Made by a program: the position numbers and the translations under genes. A stretch of DNA of 64,000 nt, from NCBI GenBank assembly GCA_026874595.1, contig CM049306.1, forward strand, positions 12,671,019 to 12,735,018. The letters are read 5' to 3'. Positions 32,945-43,173 of this stretch are shown here, in pieces (position 1 is the first letter of the stretch; every line of letters starts with the position of its first letter). Under the pieces are notes generated by a model. The model made no database searches, was not told the origin of the DNA, and saw only the letters and a list, made by a program, of their open reading frames with translations. This stretch comes from Sipunculus nudus. Its lineage: Eukaryota > Annelida > Sipuncula > Golfingiida > Sipunculidae.

Positions 32945-33235
32945 GACTAGGTGACAGGAGCTTAAACCCGGTTATCCTTGTTTCAACCAGGGTCGGTGTA
33001 CCACTGGATGTGTCATCCCTATTGCTGGGTCATAACACCGAGGAATCCCCGAAAGGCGCACTCGTTTGTGAGTGAAACATGACTGTTGGACACGGTTTCC
33101 CCATTAGGCCTGCAGAGCGCTCACCCTGGGTAGGGGTCGATCGTGAAAAATCTCACCGCTTAGGCTGAGATTCGAACATACAATCTCCCGGCTTTGAGTC
33201 TTGCGCTTTATCCCTGAGACACAGACCGGATCCGT
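32945..33235 (-). mobile_element. tRNA-derived SINE (minus)
   Basis: The reverse complement starts with a tRNA-like head (GGTCTGTGTCTCAGGGATAA, then B box GTTCGAATCTC) and continues with a GC-richer body that includes TCGACCCCTACCCAGG and GAAACCGTGTCCAACAGT. It differs from the 8273/10412 family. Boundaries are approximate. Confidence 0.72.
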
Positions 33236-33369
33236 TCTGAATACTTGAATATTTCTGATTACTTGGAACTATTTTTTATGTGCTCTGTCGCAACCTTCAG
33301 TTTCTCAAAGCGTTGAATACAACAATTAAATGAACAAACATCAAGTTGTAGCAGATGCCAGGTTACCCA

Positions 33370-33387
33370 GGATCAACATGTTGATCC
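33370..33387. repeat. Perfect 18-bp palindrome
   Basis: GGATCAACATGTTGATCC reads the same on both strands. No gene lies nearby. Confidence 0.9.
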
Positions 33388-34375
33388 TCATCTTTGCAAG
33401 CATTGCTGAGAAATGTTAAGTATGAATTTTCAGATAAAAATATACAGATTTACAGGTAAATGAGATTTTATTTATCCGTGACACACGTCAATTTTTTATC
33501 CAACGGGAAGTAGCTGTTTGCCTTAACATATAACGGCTACTGTAGATGCCACTAGTATTTGGTAGCCAACAATATGACTGATCAGTAAGCACACCAACTT
33601 TCAGGATTGCAGAGATATATTTGTGTAAGTGTGAATGTTCACTGTCAATGGGCTTATGATGTCAATATGTCGAAAATCAAGAAATTGCGGGGCTATCATT
33701 CCTCCGGACAACAACACATGTTTGGATGAACTTTTCTCTTGTATTACCTTTTCAGTTTAAAACATTTGTTTGATTAAACAGTGGGGAAAACATTAAGGTG
33801 GCATAATCAGTGATGTGAAACTGCTGAAGTTATTCCTTTGAATAAATTAAGTTTCATGGCGATCAGTATGGCTATTATTACGAAATTTCTTTATGAAATG
33901 AATATTATGACAATCAATGAATGACAATCAAAAGGTCTTAATGAAATCTCAGTAGGAAGTGCCTGGATCTGAAGTCAAAATTTTCTAGGTTTTATGTTGT
34001 AGATTGTGCCCGTGTAACGTCCCGACGACACGACAAAGGAAACAGCCATCGTTATTGCCAAGCATTTCTTAAAGTTAGCTCAGTAAACAAAAGTCAAAAA
34101 CCAAAATCATCTCACTACAAGTCATTTAATCGTTAAAGCCCAAATTTCCATGTGTTTGTTATTATATACGGTAATCATTCATTATCCAACATATATGTCT
34201 TATACAATGGTAATTCGTATGTTGATTTTAATCAAAATTTCACTATAAGTATTCATCAAATTGCACCAATTTACTTTAAAAAAATTATAGCTTTGTCGTG
34301 CCAATCATACCCCCTATGAAAAAAAAAATCTCTACGCCACTGTCTGGTCACGCTTGGTCACCCTCCCTGCATGGG
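33388..34375. other. Intergenic, no gene recognised
   Basis: AT-rich spacer up to the target-site duplication of the LTR element. Confidence 0.5.
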
Positions 34376-34379
34376 ATGT

Positions 34380-34829
34380 TGTAGCATTCTTGCCCTTTGA
34401 CCTGACCTCAGTTGTCCAGGGGTGGGGCATCAACACTGATTGACAGTCAATATAGAGATGCCCCATAACCAATCACAATGCAGGGTTTCTACCCTGCCTT
34501 CAGTAGCCTTTATTACTCAGCAACTCGCTCTCTTTTGGACCATACAAGTGGACCCTATAGAAGGCTAGCCTTTCAGGGCCAGCCAGGGTATGGCTTCTTA
34601 TTCACCCAGGTGAAGAGCAACCCACTTCCAAAGAGCGGTCCTTTTATCTAGCCTGGTAAGTATCTTTCTGTTTCATTTATAGGTTTAGATAATAATATGC
34701 AGTCCTGATAATTTGAAGGTTCAGGCTCTAAATTTTATTCCAGTAAAAAAGTGTTATTTTATCTCTTTAAATTGTGTGAGTGCATGTTGCCCAAGCCCAA
34801 TTTCCTCCCAGAATAAATAAGCAGCAACA
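34380..34829 (+). repeat. 5' LTR (450 bp)
   Basis: Starts TGTAGCATTC and ends GCAGCAACA. It contains a CCAAT motif (AACCAATCACAATG), a strong splice-donor-like CTGGTAAGTATC, and AATAAA close to its 3' end (GAATAAATAAGC). It has 27 bp absent from the 3' LTR, bounded by CCAG repeats. Confidence 0.9.
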
Positions 34830-34831
34830 TC

Positions 34832-34844
34832 TGGCGAGCGATGC
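34832..34844 (+). promoter_or_regulatory. Candidate primer-binding site
   Basis: TGGCGAGCGATGC begins two bases after the 5' LTR. Retroelement PBSs start with TGG, complementary to the CCA end of a tRNA. The tRNA species was not identified. Confidence 0.55.
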
Positions 34845-37800
34845 TTTTGGTTGTATACTAAAAGCTAGGAGACGAATTCTGGTAAATAAATCGCTTATTT
34901 TGAGTTAATTTTAGGTTTTTTAGCATCAGTATATGCTTAAGGGGCTTAGGTTTTAAAATTCTGCTAAATAAGCGATCTATTCAAATGGAAACATAGTCAC
35001 AGCTATAAAAATGCCCAAGTTTCATTTCTAAAGGAAATTCCTTTTATTTAGTGCATTCATTTTGTGAACCATTTTATAAATGTAGGCCCGTCTCTGTTTA
35101 AAGAACAATGTGCATTATTTTATTTGGAAAGGCTAGTACTACTTTAGATTCCTATTGATAAACCATTATAGTAATTTGCTCTTCTTTGGCTATGAAGCGG
35201 TGTATTCATTATAGAACAGTGTATGCTTCAAAAATTATCTTTTAAGTTCAAAATCATTGGTAGGTGTACAGTAATTCCAGTCTTGAACCTTTATCTGTAC
35301 AATTTACGGTAAATACTATGGCCATTTTCATTGTAGATAAATCAGTCTAGATAATTAGTTTACATTCCTATAAAATGAAAGCCTAAATTTCATTATATTT
35401 CTAATTACTTCAATCCTTGATTGAAATTAAATCCCTCAGTGTTAAACTTAATTGTGTGTTCTCACTAAGAGGTTATATATAAAAAAATAAAATAAAAGAG
35501 TGCATAAATGTTATGTTTATAAAACATTTTGTGACTACGATGTTATTGCAAGAAAAATAACGTGCTATATGTACCATTAGGGGATGTGTAAAAACTGTAA
35601 CACACATCTTCTTATTACATTGGGCATAAGCGTAATCCGCAAATATTTTATCCCCCCCCCCCCCCCCCATGCAAACAGCAAGGCAACTTGTGCCTGCAAT
35701 TGTATATATGTCATATTTTACTTATAATGAATGACCTTTTCTTTGCAAAATTAATCAGTTGATCAGATTTTATGTATATAACAACTTTCAGTACTTGGTC
35801 TAAATAAGTTGGATTATACTGAAATAAGAGTTACAGCTCAACCTTTTATTATGCGTAGCTGTCTCTTGAATAAATATAACATAGCTTCTATTTGTAAATA
35901 TGTATAGATGGAACCGTAGACTTGACCATATCTTTACTGTTTTACTTGTGGATGTACTTTGTTGGTAACATTAGTTAAATACTTGATTTTAGTCAAAACT
36001 GGATGGTCAGTTTAAAAGATTTTATATGCTCCTCTGCCAAAATTAGAATTGTATTGTATAAACCCTAAAATTTTAAAATAAAATGGAATTCTTGTGTAGA
36101 GAAATTTAACCTGCATGCTATTTTTAAAACAAGGCTGTAATTCATTTACCTTAAATAGCGGTTTCAGGAACCTGTGCAAATGTAATTCAAAGGAACGACC
36201 GTCTGACCAAATGTCACGAGGGTCACAGGTTATTGCATGGTAACAGCTGTGGTTCTGGTTCTTACAGTTCTGATACACCTGGGGTTTAGATTTGGGGTCT
36301 AATATTAATGGCAAAACCAAAAGGCCATGCCCAAAGGCTATTGCATCACAAAGGGCTGAACACCCATCACCCCCATGCAGGTGTCAGAGTTATCCATGGT
36401 CACAGGGCCTACCTGTCATCTTATTTATTACCCAGTTAGGCTTTAAAACAAACCGGACACCAACCCCTTAATCCCTGACTTAATCCGTGACTTAACCCCT
36501 GTGTCCCATATAGGGTTATATAACATCCCATGAGGCTGATATTTCAAACAGGCCAGCACTGACTATCTTAACACCACCTGCAGGTACTTGTGTTAAGCAG
36601 ATTATACACCTTGTCATCTCCTTGTATATCAAACATGTAGTCTTCAATTTTTTAACCTTGCCCTAAATAATCATATTAATATGAATAATTATACTTATAA
36701 AATGTGAAGTCAATATTATTTTATTAGTTGGGCCTGTTGTTCTGTGGGTCCCTTTTACATACCAAATTGATGCAAGTTAATAGTGTTATGGTGTTTATGG
36801 TTTGCCTTTCGGTAATCTTAATTAATTGCTACAATTAATTTTGGATTCTGATGTTTAACATATAACCAATTAAAAAGATCAGTACTTTATAATTTAGATC
36901 AATCTTTTTAATAGAAATTTAGTAATTCTCAGAGGATTACCTCTGAGTCATGCTCATATTTTATTTACACTTTGACTAAATTCACTTGTTGATTTTGAGT
37001 TTTTTTGCATTTAATTTTAATACAAATGTAGACTATTATCTCAAAGCTATTTAAACTATTCATAAACATTTATTCATTAATTACATTTGATTGTAACATT
37101 CTTATTTTAAAATGAAACTTTTACAAACTTAGTTATTTCCAATTATAGTGATTAACATTTATAACTCTACTTAATTAGACAAATTCACAAGTAAATAGTA
37201 TGATACTAATAAATTTAATTAAAAGCATTTTATTCTGCCTCACATACTGCTGGACTAGATATGCATGAGTATTACTTTGAATTTCTCTGGTGATATTAAC
37301 TACCTATAGGCTGAATGTAACATGTCTAATACACCTGGAAGGTTTTTTATTGGTATTCTATTTGCCTATAGATCTAAGCATATGGCATAGTACCATTTAT
37401 TCTGCCTCAACTTTGAGAGTTTTACTTGTCGCTTTTTAGGGTTCTTATCCCGGCATAGTATGTGCTTTTCCTGGTTGAGTTTTTTTTAGTTTAGCATATA
37501 AGGGCATAAAATATATACCAGTTGCCTTGGGTAGTACCCGGCGTGGTTGTCCCTTCTTATGCAGTGTGTTGTTGCTGGTAGTCGCTTTTTTAGGAGATGT
37601 TCTCCGGCATAGAAACAATTTTTGCCTAGTGAATTTGGTGTCTGACATGGCTTCATGTCTGCCTTATAGGTTTTGCATATTGCACGTTAGTGCCTTTCTG
37701 CCTAGAGAGTTCTCAGTTTTAGCAGGGTACCAACTTTACATAGAGTATTTTGTATCTGGTATGGTGGCGCTACTTGCAGACGATTATACCTGTCATCATA

Positions 37801-38670
37801 TCTACAACTATACCCTAACATCAACCAGCACAAATTTGTCTCTCTTAAGTATTGAGAGAAATTAAAATAACTTAGACCAGTGTGCATACTTAACGCACCA
37901 GTTAAAAATGACATATCTCATTAAGAAGCTTAACTTGTTTAATTAGGTTAATTTTAGTGAAATCCCATCAATAATATTAATAGGTGAGCAACACAATAAA
38001 AATACTAAATAAGTTGAGTAAATACATGAATAAGATGAATAAATAAAGCTGACTTCAAGTTCATGTCCACAAGCTATATTGCATTTGAGAGTAATGATAT
38101 TTAATATAATAACAAACCACATATACATTGCTGGTTGGGTATAACATTTTGTGTCACTAAAATACGTATTTCACTGCGGATTCAAGTTACGTGATGTTAA
38201 CGATGTGGTATAAATCTGATAACTACAAGCTAAGTTAGCTATTACACATAATCTGAATCTACAGAGCTAAATAAAAAGGAAATAAATAAAGATAATAATC
38301 AGAATGATGATATTGTTGATGATAAAATAATGATGTATTAAACTATAAACAAACGGTAAATGCTAGAAACAAATTAAAGAAAGAAATTCTCATTATTCAA
38401 ATAAACTAATGAATAGGTAACTAACCCTGATATCTAATTTAATGTCGTATTTATAGATACTTGTAGGGTAATATATAACTTTGATTTAACAAATTCTTGG
38501 GCAGCACTGCTTACCATTTTACCTCAATAAGTCAGGAAGGTGTTGTATATTACAAGCAGACTTTTCCTTAACTGATTAAAACTACTTTGTTGTCGTTGAA
38601 TTATCTGGTAGTATTATTTCATGTAATACTATGCTTAAGTTCACCTGTAATAATCTAAGGTGATCTTACA

Positions 38671-39430
38671 TTTAGCGAGAAATCTCGCTGTTACCTGATT
38701 ATTATTACTTGGTCAGTTGAAGTTTGTATTTTAGCCCAGTAAGAGGGCATGTTTCGGCCAAGCGGGGCTTAAAATACCGTCTAGATTTTGAGGACAAACA
38801 GGGCAAAGAAAAAAATGCTGATTATGAAAAGCTTACCTGAGGGTAATGCATATGTGTCTGAACACTGATCAGATGATGATACAGTGTGCGAGTGAATCTC
38901 GCAAGATTAGTCGACAATATTTCACCCCAGTGAGAGGGCATGTTTCGGCCGAGCGGGGCTTAAAATATCATTTATATTTTAAGGCCAAACAGGGCACAGA
39001 ATAAATACTGTTTATGAAAGGCTTACCCGAGGGTAATGCATATATGTCGTAACACTGATCAGTTGATGATACAGTGTGCGAATGAATCTCGCTAGATTAG
39101 TCTACCAATGGTCTTAATATTTCACCCCAGTGAGAGGGCATGTTTCGGCCGTGCGGGGCTTAAAATACCGTCTATATTTTGAGGCCAAGCAGGGCACAGT
39201 ATAATACTGTTTTTGAAAAGCTTACCTGAGGGTAATGCATATACATCTGAACACTGATCAGATGATGATACAGTGTGCGAGTGAATCTCGCTGTATTAGT
39301 AGACCAGTGGTCGAAATATTATCAAGCCCAGTGAGGGGGCATGTATAAGCCAGGCGGGGCTCGAAATAAATACCGTTGCAGCTGTGAGGCCAGACAGGGC
39401 ACCAAAAAAATACTGTCCATTAAATCTGAT
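38671..39430. repeat. Tandem array, four ~191-201 bp units inside the LTR element
   Basis: Units start with CCCAGTGAGAGGGCATG near 38735, 38926, 39126 and 39326 and contain AGCGGGGCTTAAAATA, CTTACCTGAGGGTAATGCAT, ACACTGATCAGATGATGATA and GTGTGCGAGTGAATCTCGC. The last holds a small GCGAG/CTCGC hairpin. A partial unit precedes the first (AGCGAGAAATCTCGCT), and the fourth is truncated. Confidence 0.9.
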
Positions 39431-40400
39431 ACGTTGGTTCCTCCTGGCCACCTTGTATTTTCTGGCTATACAAGTTTTGGGGACCATAGTTACACCTAGT
39501 TTAATATTCTCCGTTTGTAACAGAGACATGAGCCCAGAAAATGCCTATTGGAGGGTCCCTTTGTGTAACCATTATCAAGTTTATTTAATCATGTATAGTT
39601 AAAAACTTTGATCAAGTGTTTAATTCTTTTAATGTTATACCAAGGGGCAGCTTAGCAGCATTCATTATGTTTGATTATGCGTAAATTGTTGTGAGAATTT
39701 TTTTTTTCATTGTCACGTCTAGGTTACAGTTGCAGATATTAAACTTATTTTATAAGGACAGATACTGCCGCTGTTGTATTTTGTTTTCACAGGCCCCATT
39801 TTCGTATGAACCAGTTGTCAGTCATCAGTGCAGCCTTCCCAGTGTGGTCCGGCTCGGCTCTTCTGCTACAGCAAACTGCAACCTGAGCCAACATACCACT
39901 AAAACCAGATATTGGACGCTTTTATAAATGCAGAACACTTTGAGTAAATACTGAGGCCTGCGGTGCCACCATCTGGACTGATATTTTATTAAATCCTGTA
40001 TGGACACCTGGCTCACTCATGGACTATAACATGTAGCAACTTACTGTACTTGGTACATGTTGAATGTCATTGATGTGTCTTTGAATATCTTATATTGTAT
40101 TGAATATCTAATAAAAATTACACAATCCCTGAACTTTCAAAGCAATTATCAGACTGCAAAGTCCCTAATCCCTGGTGGTACTGTGAGGGGAGAGAACACT
40201 CCCTATCCGCTGTAGTAGCACTGGATAAACCTACCTCCCCCCTCCCCACATGGGAGTTAGGGGTTGGGTAGTCGGCTCACAGCCTACCAGTCATATTTTG
40301 GCCACATAACAGACAAACAAAAACCAACCCTCCTCTACAAAGGCTAGATATTATGACTACTATCACAAATTTTCCACTTTAGTGTAAAATTTTCCTTGTA

Positions 40401-40410
40401 GGGGGAAGAA
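40401..40410 (+). promoter_or_regulatory. Polypurine tract
   Basis: GGGGGAAGAA lies directly against the TG of the 3' LTR, the expected place for plus-strand priming. Confidence 0.75.
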
Positions 40411-40833
40411 TGTAGCATTCTTGCCCTTTGACCTGACCTCAGTTGGCCAGAGATGGGGCATAAACACTGATTGACAGTCAATATAGAGATGCCCCATAAC
40501 CAATCACAATGCAGGGTTTCTATCCTGCCTTCAGTAGCCTTTATTACTCAGCAACTCGCTCTCTTTTGGACCAGACAAGTGGACCCTATAGAAGGCTAGC
40601 CTTTCAGGGCCAGGTGAAGAGCAACCCACTTCCAAAGAGCGGTCCTTTTATCTAGCCTGGTAAGTATCTTTCTGTTTCATTTATAAGTTTAGATAATAAT
40701 ATGCAGTCCTGATAATTTGAAGGTTCAGGCTCTAAATTTTATTCCAGTAAAAAAGTGTTATTTTATCTCTTTAAATTGTGCGAGTGCATGTTGCCCAAGC
40801 CCAATTTCCTCCCAGAATGAATAAGCAGCTACA
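40411..40833 (+). repeat. 3' LTR (423 bp)
   Basis: Starts TGTAGCATTC and ends GCAGCTACA. It is nearly identical to the 5' LTR but lacks 27 bp, and AATAAA has become AATGAA. Confidence 0.9.
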
Positions 40834-41187
40834 ATGTAATTCCGTCAAGGTCAGTCATGTGGTATAGCATGTATACTGGATTGAAATATCTAACATGATT
40901 ATAATCGACTTGACACTTTGTGTAGATTATTATATACTGATATATAAAGATATACGTACTTGTAAAATATGATCTATGTTTAACCATGTACCGTAGTAAT
41001 GTTTCATATGTGAGAATCCATATCTTTATACCCTAGGGCGGTAGGACATCACAGGATACATTCTCCAGGCAACAGCCACTTGAATAGATGACACGTACGG
41101 CTGACCCCAGCCTTGTGTGTGCCTGTAGTTAGCAGCTTGTCACTGCTTGAAGGATTGTTTGTTTTGGTAAACATAGTTACACTGCTA

Positions 41188-41689
41188 AAGGGGCCCAATC
41201 ACCTATAAAGCATGTTAAATTAACACGAAAAAATAGCTTCTTTCATTTAAAATAAATTTGTACCTGCCAAAATATTGCCCTGAAACTGTTTGCTTACTCC
41301 TGTAAACGAGCTGACCGGGCAGTTTACCAGGCGCGATCCCACCTTTCAACATAATCACAGCCGGTGTAACGCCCGGCCACAACTAACACGTGTCAATCAG
41401 TAGAGGCCCTGACTGACTTGGTCTAAAAAATGTAATGCATGTTCCCGCTGGCTGAAACATTGAGTGATTCTGCTCACAGCCGGACCTCCGGTCACGCGGC
41501 CTCGTTATGGTAAACAGACCCACGTGGACTGTGTTTACCAACACGCAGAGCCCTAACAAAGTAAAAACAGCCGTATGCAGGAAATGAGACTGCGTGCTGG
41601 GTTGGTTTTGCTGGAAATCTTTTGTATAAAGCAAAACTGAACTGATAGTGTGAACAATAGACATGATATTGCTCTTGATTATGTCCCTT
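41188..41689. mobile_element. MITE family H, copy 1
   Basis: The left end is AAGGGGCCCAATCACCT and the right end in reverse complement is AAGGGACATAATCAAG, with TA at 41186-41187 and 41690-41691. It shares TACCTGCCAAAATA, CTTACTCCTGTAAAC and AAAGCAAAACTGAACTGATA with copy 2 about 400 bp downstream, but has extra interior sequence. Confidence 0.68.
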
Positions 41690-42083
41690 TAAGCGTTGAT
41701 TCTATCTTTGTTTGCATTATAGTGAGGGAGTTTAACACATTCTGTAAATTTATTCACTTCTGAAACCTAGTAAATGTAACTTAGTTTACACAAAACTGTC
41801 GGCTTATATGTATACCTTGTTCTAATGATTATTCTTTTCTTTGATTTTCTCTCTTGGTATATCAGAGTTATGAGTATATATTATAAGGTTAAAAAATTAC
41901 ATCTGTGTCATGAGTTTATAGTGAGTGAATAAAGGTCTGCATAATTTAGATCTGAACTTCATTTCTGTTGTGTGATCCCGTGGAGTGTTGTAGTTGGTCT
42001 CCTTCCACAGATACCCAATTATAACAACAAGGGAATGCTTTATGTCTACATTTACATTTCCTTAGAATTTATATTTATATTTC

Positions 42084-42439
42084 AAGGGGCCAAATCACCT
42101 AAAAAAGCATGTTGAATAAACACGGAAAATACCTTCTTCTCTTTAGAATAAATCTGTACCTGCCAAAATACTGCCTTGAAACTGTAAATTCGCTTACTCC
42201 TGTAAACAAGTGTTAAAGTTTTTAAACGGTGGACCGGGCGTACTCAGAGGGGACAACATATCAAGGCGCTAAACAGCCTTATGTGAGGTACTGACACTGG
42301 GTCCTGAGATTGTTTTGCTGGAAAATTTTTGTGTAAAGCAAAACTGAACTGATAGTGTGAAAAAAATAGGCATAATGTTACAAAAAATGACCCCAATTTA
42401 ACCCTTCGTGCTGCAATATTGCTCCTGATTATGTCCCTT
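42084..42439. mobile_element. MITE family H, copy 2
   Basis: Same orientation as copy 1, with ends AAGGGGCCAAATCACCT and AAGGGACATAATCAGG (reverse complement). The interior is shorter than in copy 1. The left TA duplication is not preserved. Confidence 0.65.
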
Positions 42440-42586
42440 TAACTTATATTAATATAAGCTAAACAATCAACATAGCACAAAATATTTGTCAGCTAACTGT
42501 AAACACCTATGCGGAAATAATCTGTTCATGCAGGTGTTGAACATTTCCTCGTTGAATCAGATCAAGTTCTGCGAACAAACATATAA

Positions 42587-42920
42587 GGCCAAAATAAAAA
42601 AAAAGTATGGTTCTCAGGCACTTTGTTTTCAGAAATAAATGCGGGTGGGCTTTTTTTATTTTAAATTTTTTGGTATGTTTCGATAAAAAATGTCACATGA
42701 TAAGGGAAAAGCATGAAAATAACAGTTTTATTTTGCTAAATAAGTAAAAGCACTACAAAACAAAGGAAATTGTATGGTTTTATCTTCTTGAAAGAAATGT
42801 CGGAGCGGCAGCAGCTCAAAATTGGAAAGTTTTTATTGAAAATCAATATAAAATTTTTGATGCGGGGGTTTAAAATTGATGCGGGCGGTGCCTGAGAACC
42901 ATACCTTTATTTTTTTGGCC
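42587..42920. mobile_element. PIF/Harbinger-type MITE upstream of GALC, TAA TSD
   Basis: The ends are near-complementary: GGCCAAAATAAAAAAAA and GTATGGTTCTCAGGCAC on the left, and their reverse complement at 42885-42920. TAA lies at 42584-42586 and 42921-42923. The element ends 110 bp before the GALC start codon, so it forms part of the promoter or 5' UTR. No coding capacity. Confidence 0.85.
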
Positions 42921-43029
42921 TAAATGGTGCAACAAATGTTTAACAGGTTGGATATTTCTCAGTTGTGTCATCCTGTAGTCTGCTGAGACTGGCGTGAATC
43001 ACTGAGGGCCCGGCTTCGACACTAAAATC

Positions 43030-43173
43030 ATGACCATTATGGGGATGGAGTGGATAACGTTATTCTTTGGGTTGTTATTTTGTTTTGCACAAGCAACTGA
43101 TAAATACTTCGTGGACCTGACTCCTGGCATGGGCAGGAAATTTGACGGAGTTGGCGCGATAAGTGGAGGCGGG
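43030..43173 (+). CDS. GALC: GALC exon 1 (residues 1-48)
   Basis: Signal peptide plus the start of the mature protein up to GAISGGG; donor GGG|GTAGGT, phase 0. The next exon lies 6.8 kb away. Confidence 0.92.

Larger units (their letters stand above)
34380..40833 (+). mobile_element. Non-autonomous LTR retroelement (LARD-like), 6.45 kb
   Basis: Two direct LTRs (34380-34829 and 40411-40833) bound a 5.58-kb interior. The element is flanked by a 4-bp duplication, ATGT, at 34376-34379 and 40834-40837. LTR ends are TGTAGC...GCTACA, a perfect short inverted repeat in the 3' LTR. A TGG-starting primer-binding-site candidate follows the 5' LTR, and a purine tract precedes the 3' LTR, so orientation is plus. 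The interior has no frame longer than 112 codons and nothing resembling capsid, protease, reverse transcriptase or integrase. It does hold a tandem array. The architecture and 4-bp TSD point to a Ty3/Gypsy-type machinery acting in trans; that assignment is inference. The LTRs differ by about ten substitutions in 423 aligned bases plus one 27-bp indel. Confidence 0.85.

Noticed and set aside
37527-37865. 112-codon frame in the LTR element as gag
   Set aside because: No zinc knuckle, capsid-like or protease-like motif; hydrophobic, Cys-rich chance text. It is the longest frame in the interior but unsupported.
26913-43029. Shared bidirectional promoter of COMTD1 and GALC
   Set aside because: The genes are divergent, but 16 kb with an LTR element and several MITEs lie between them.
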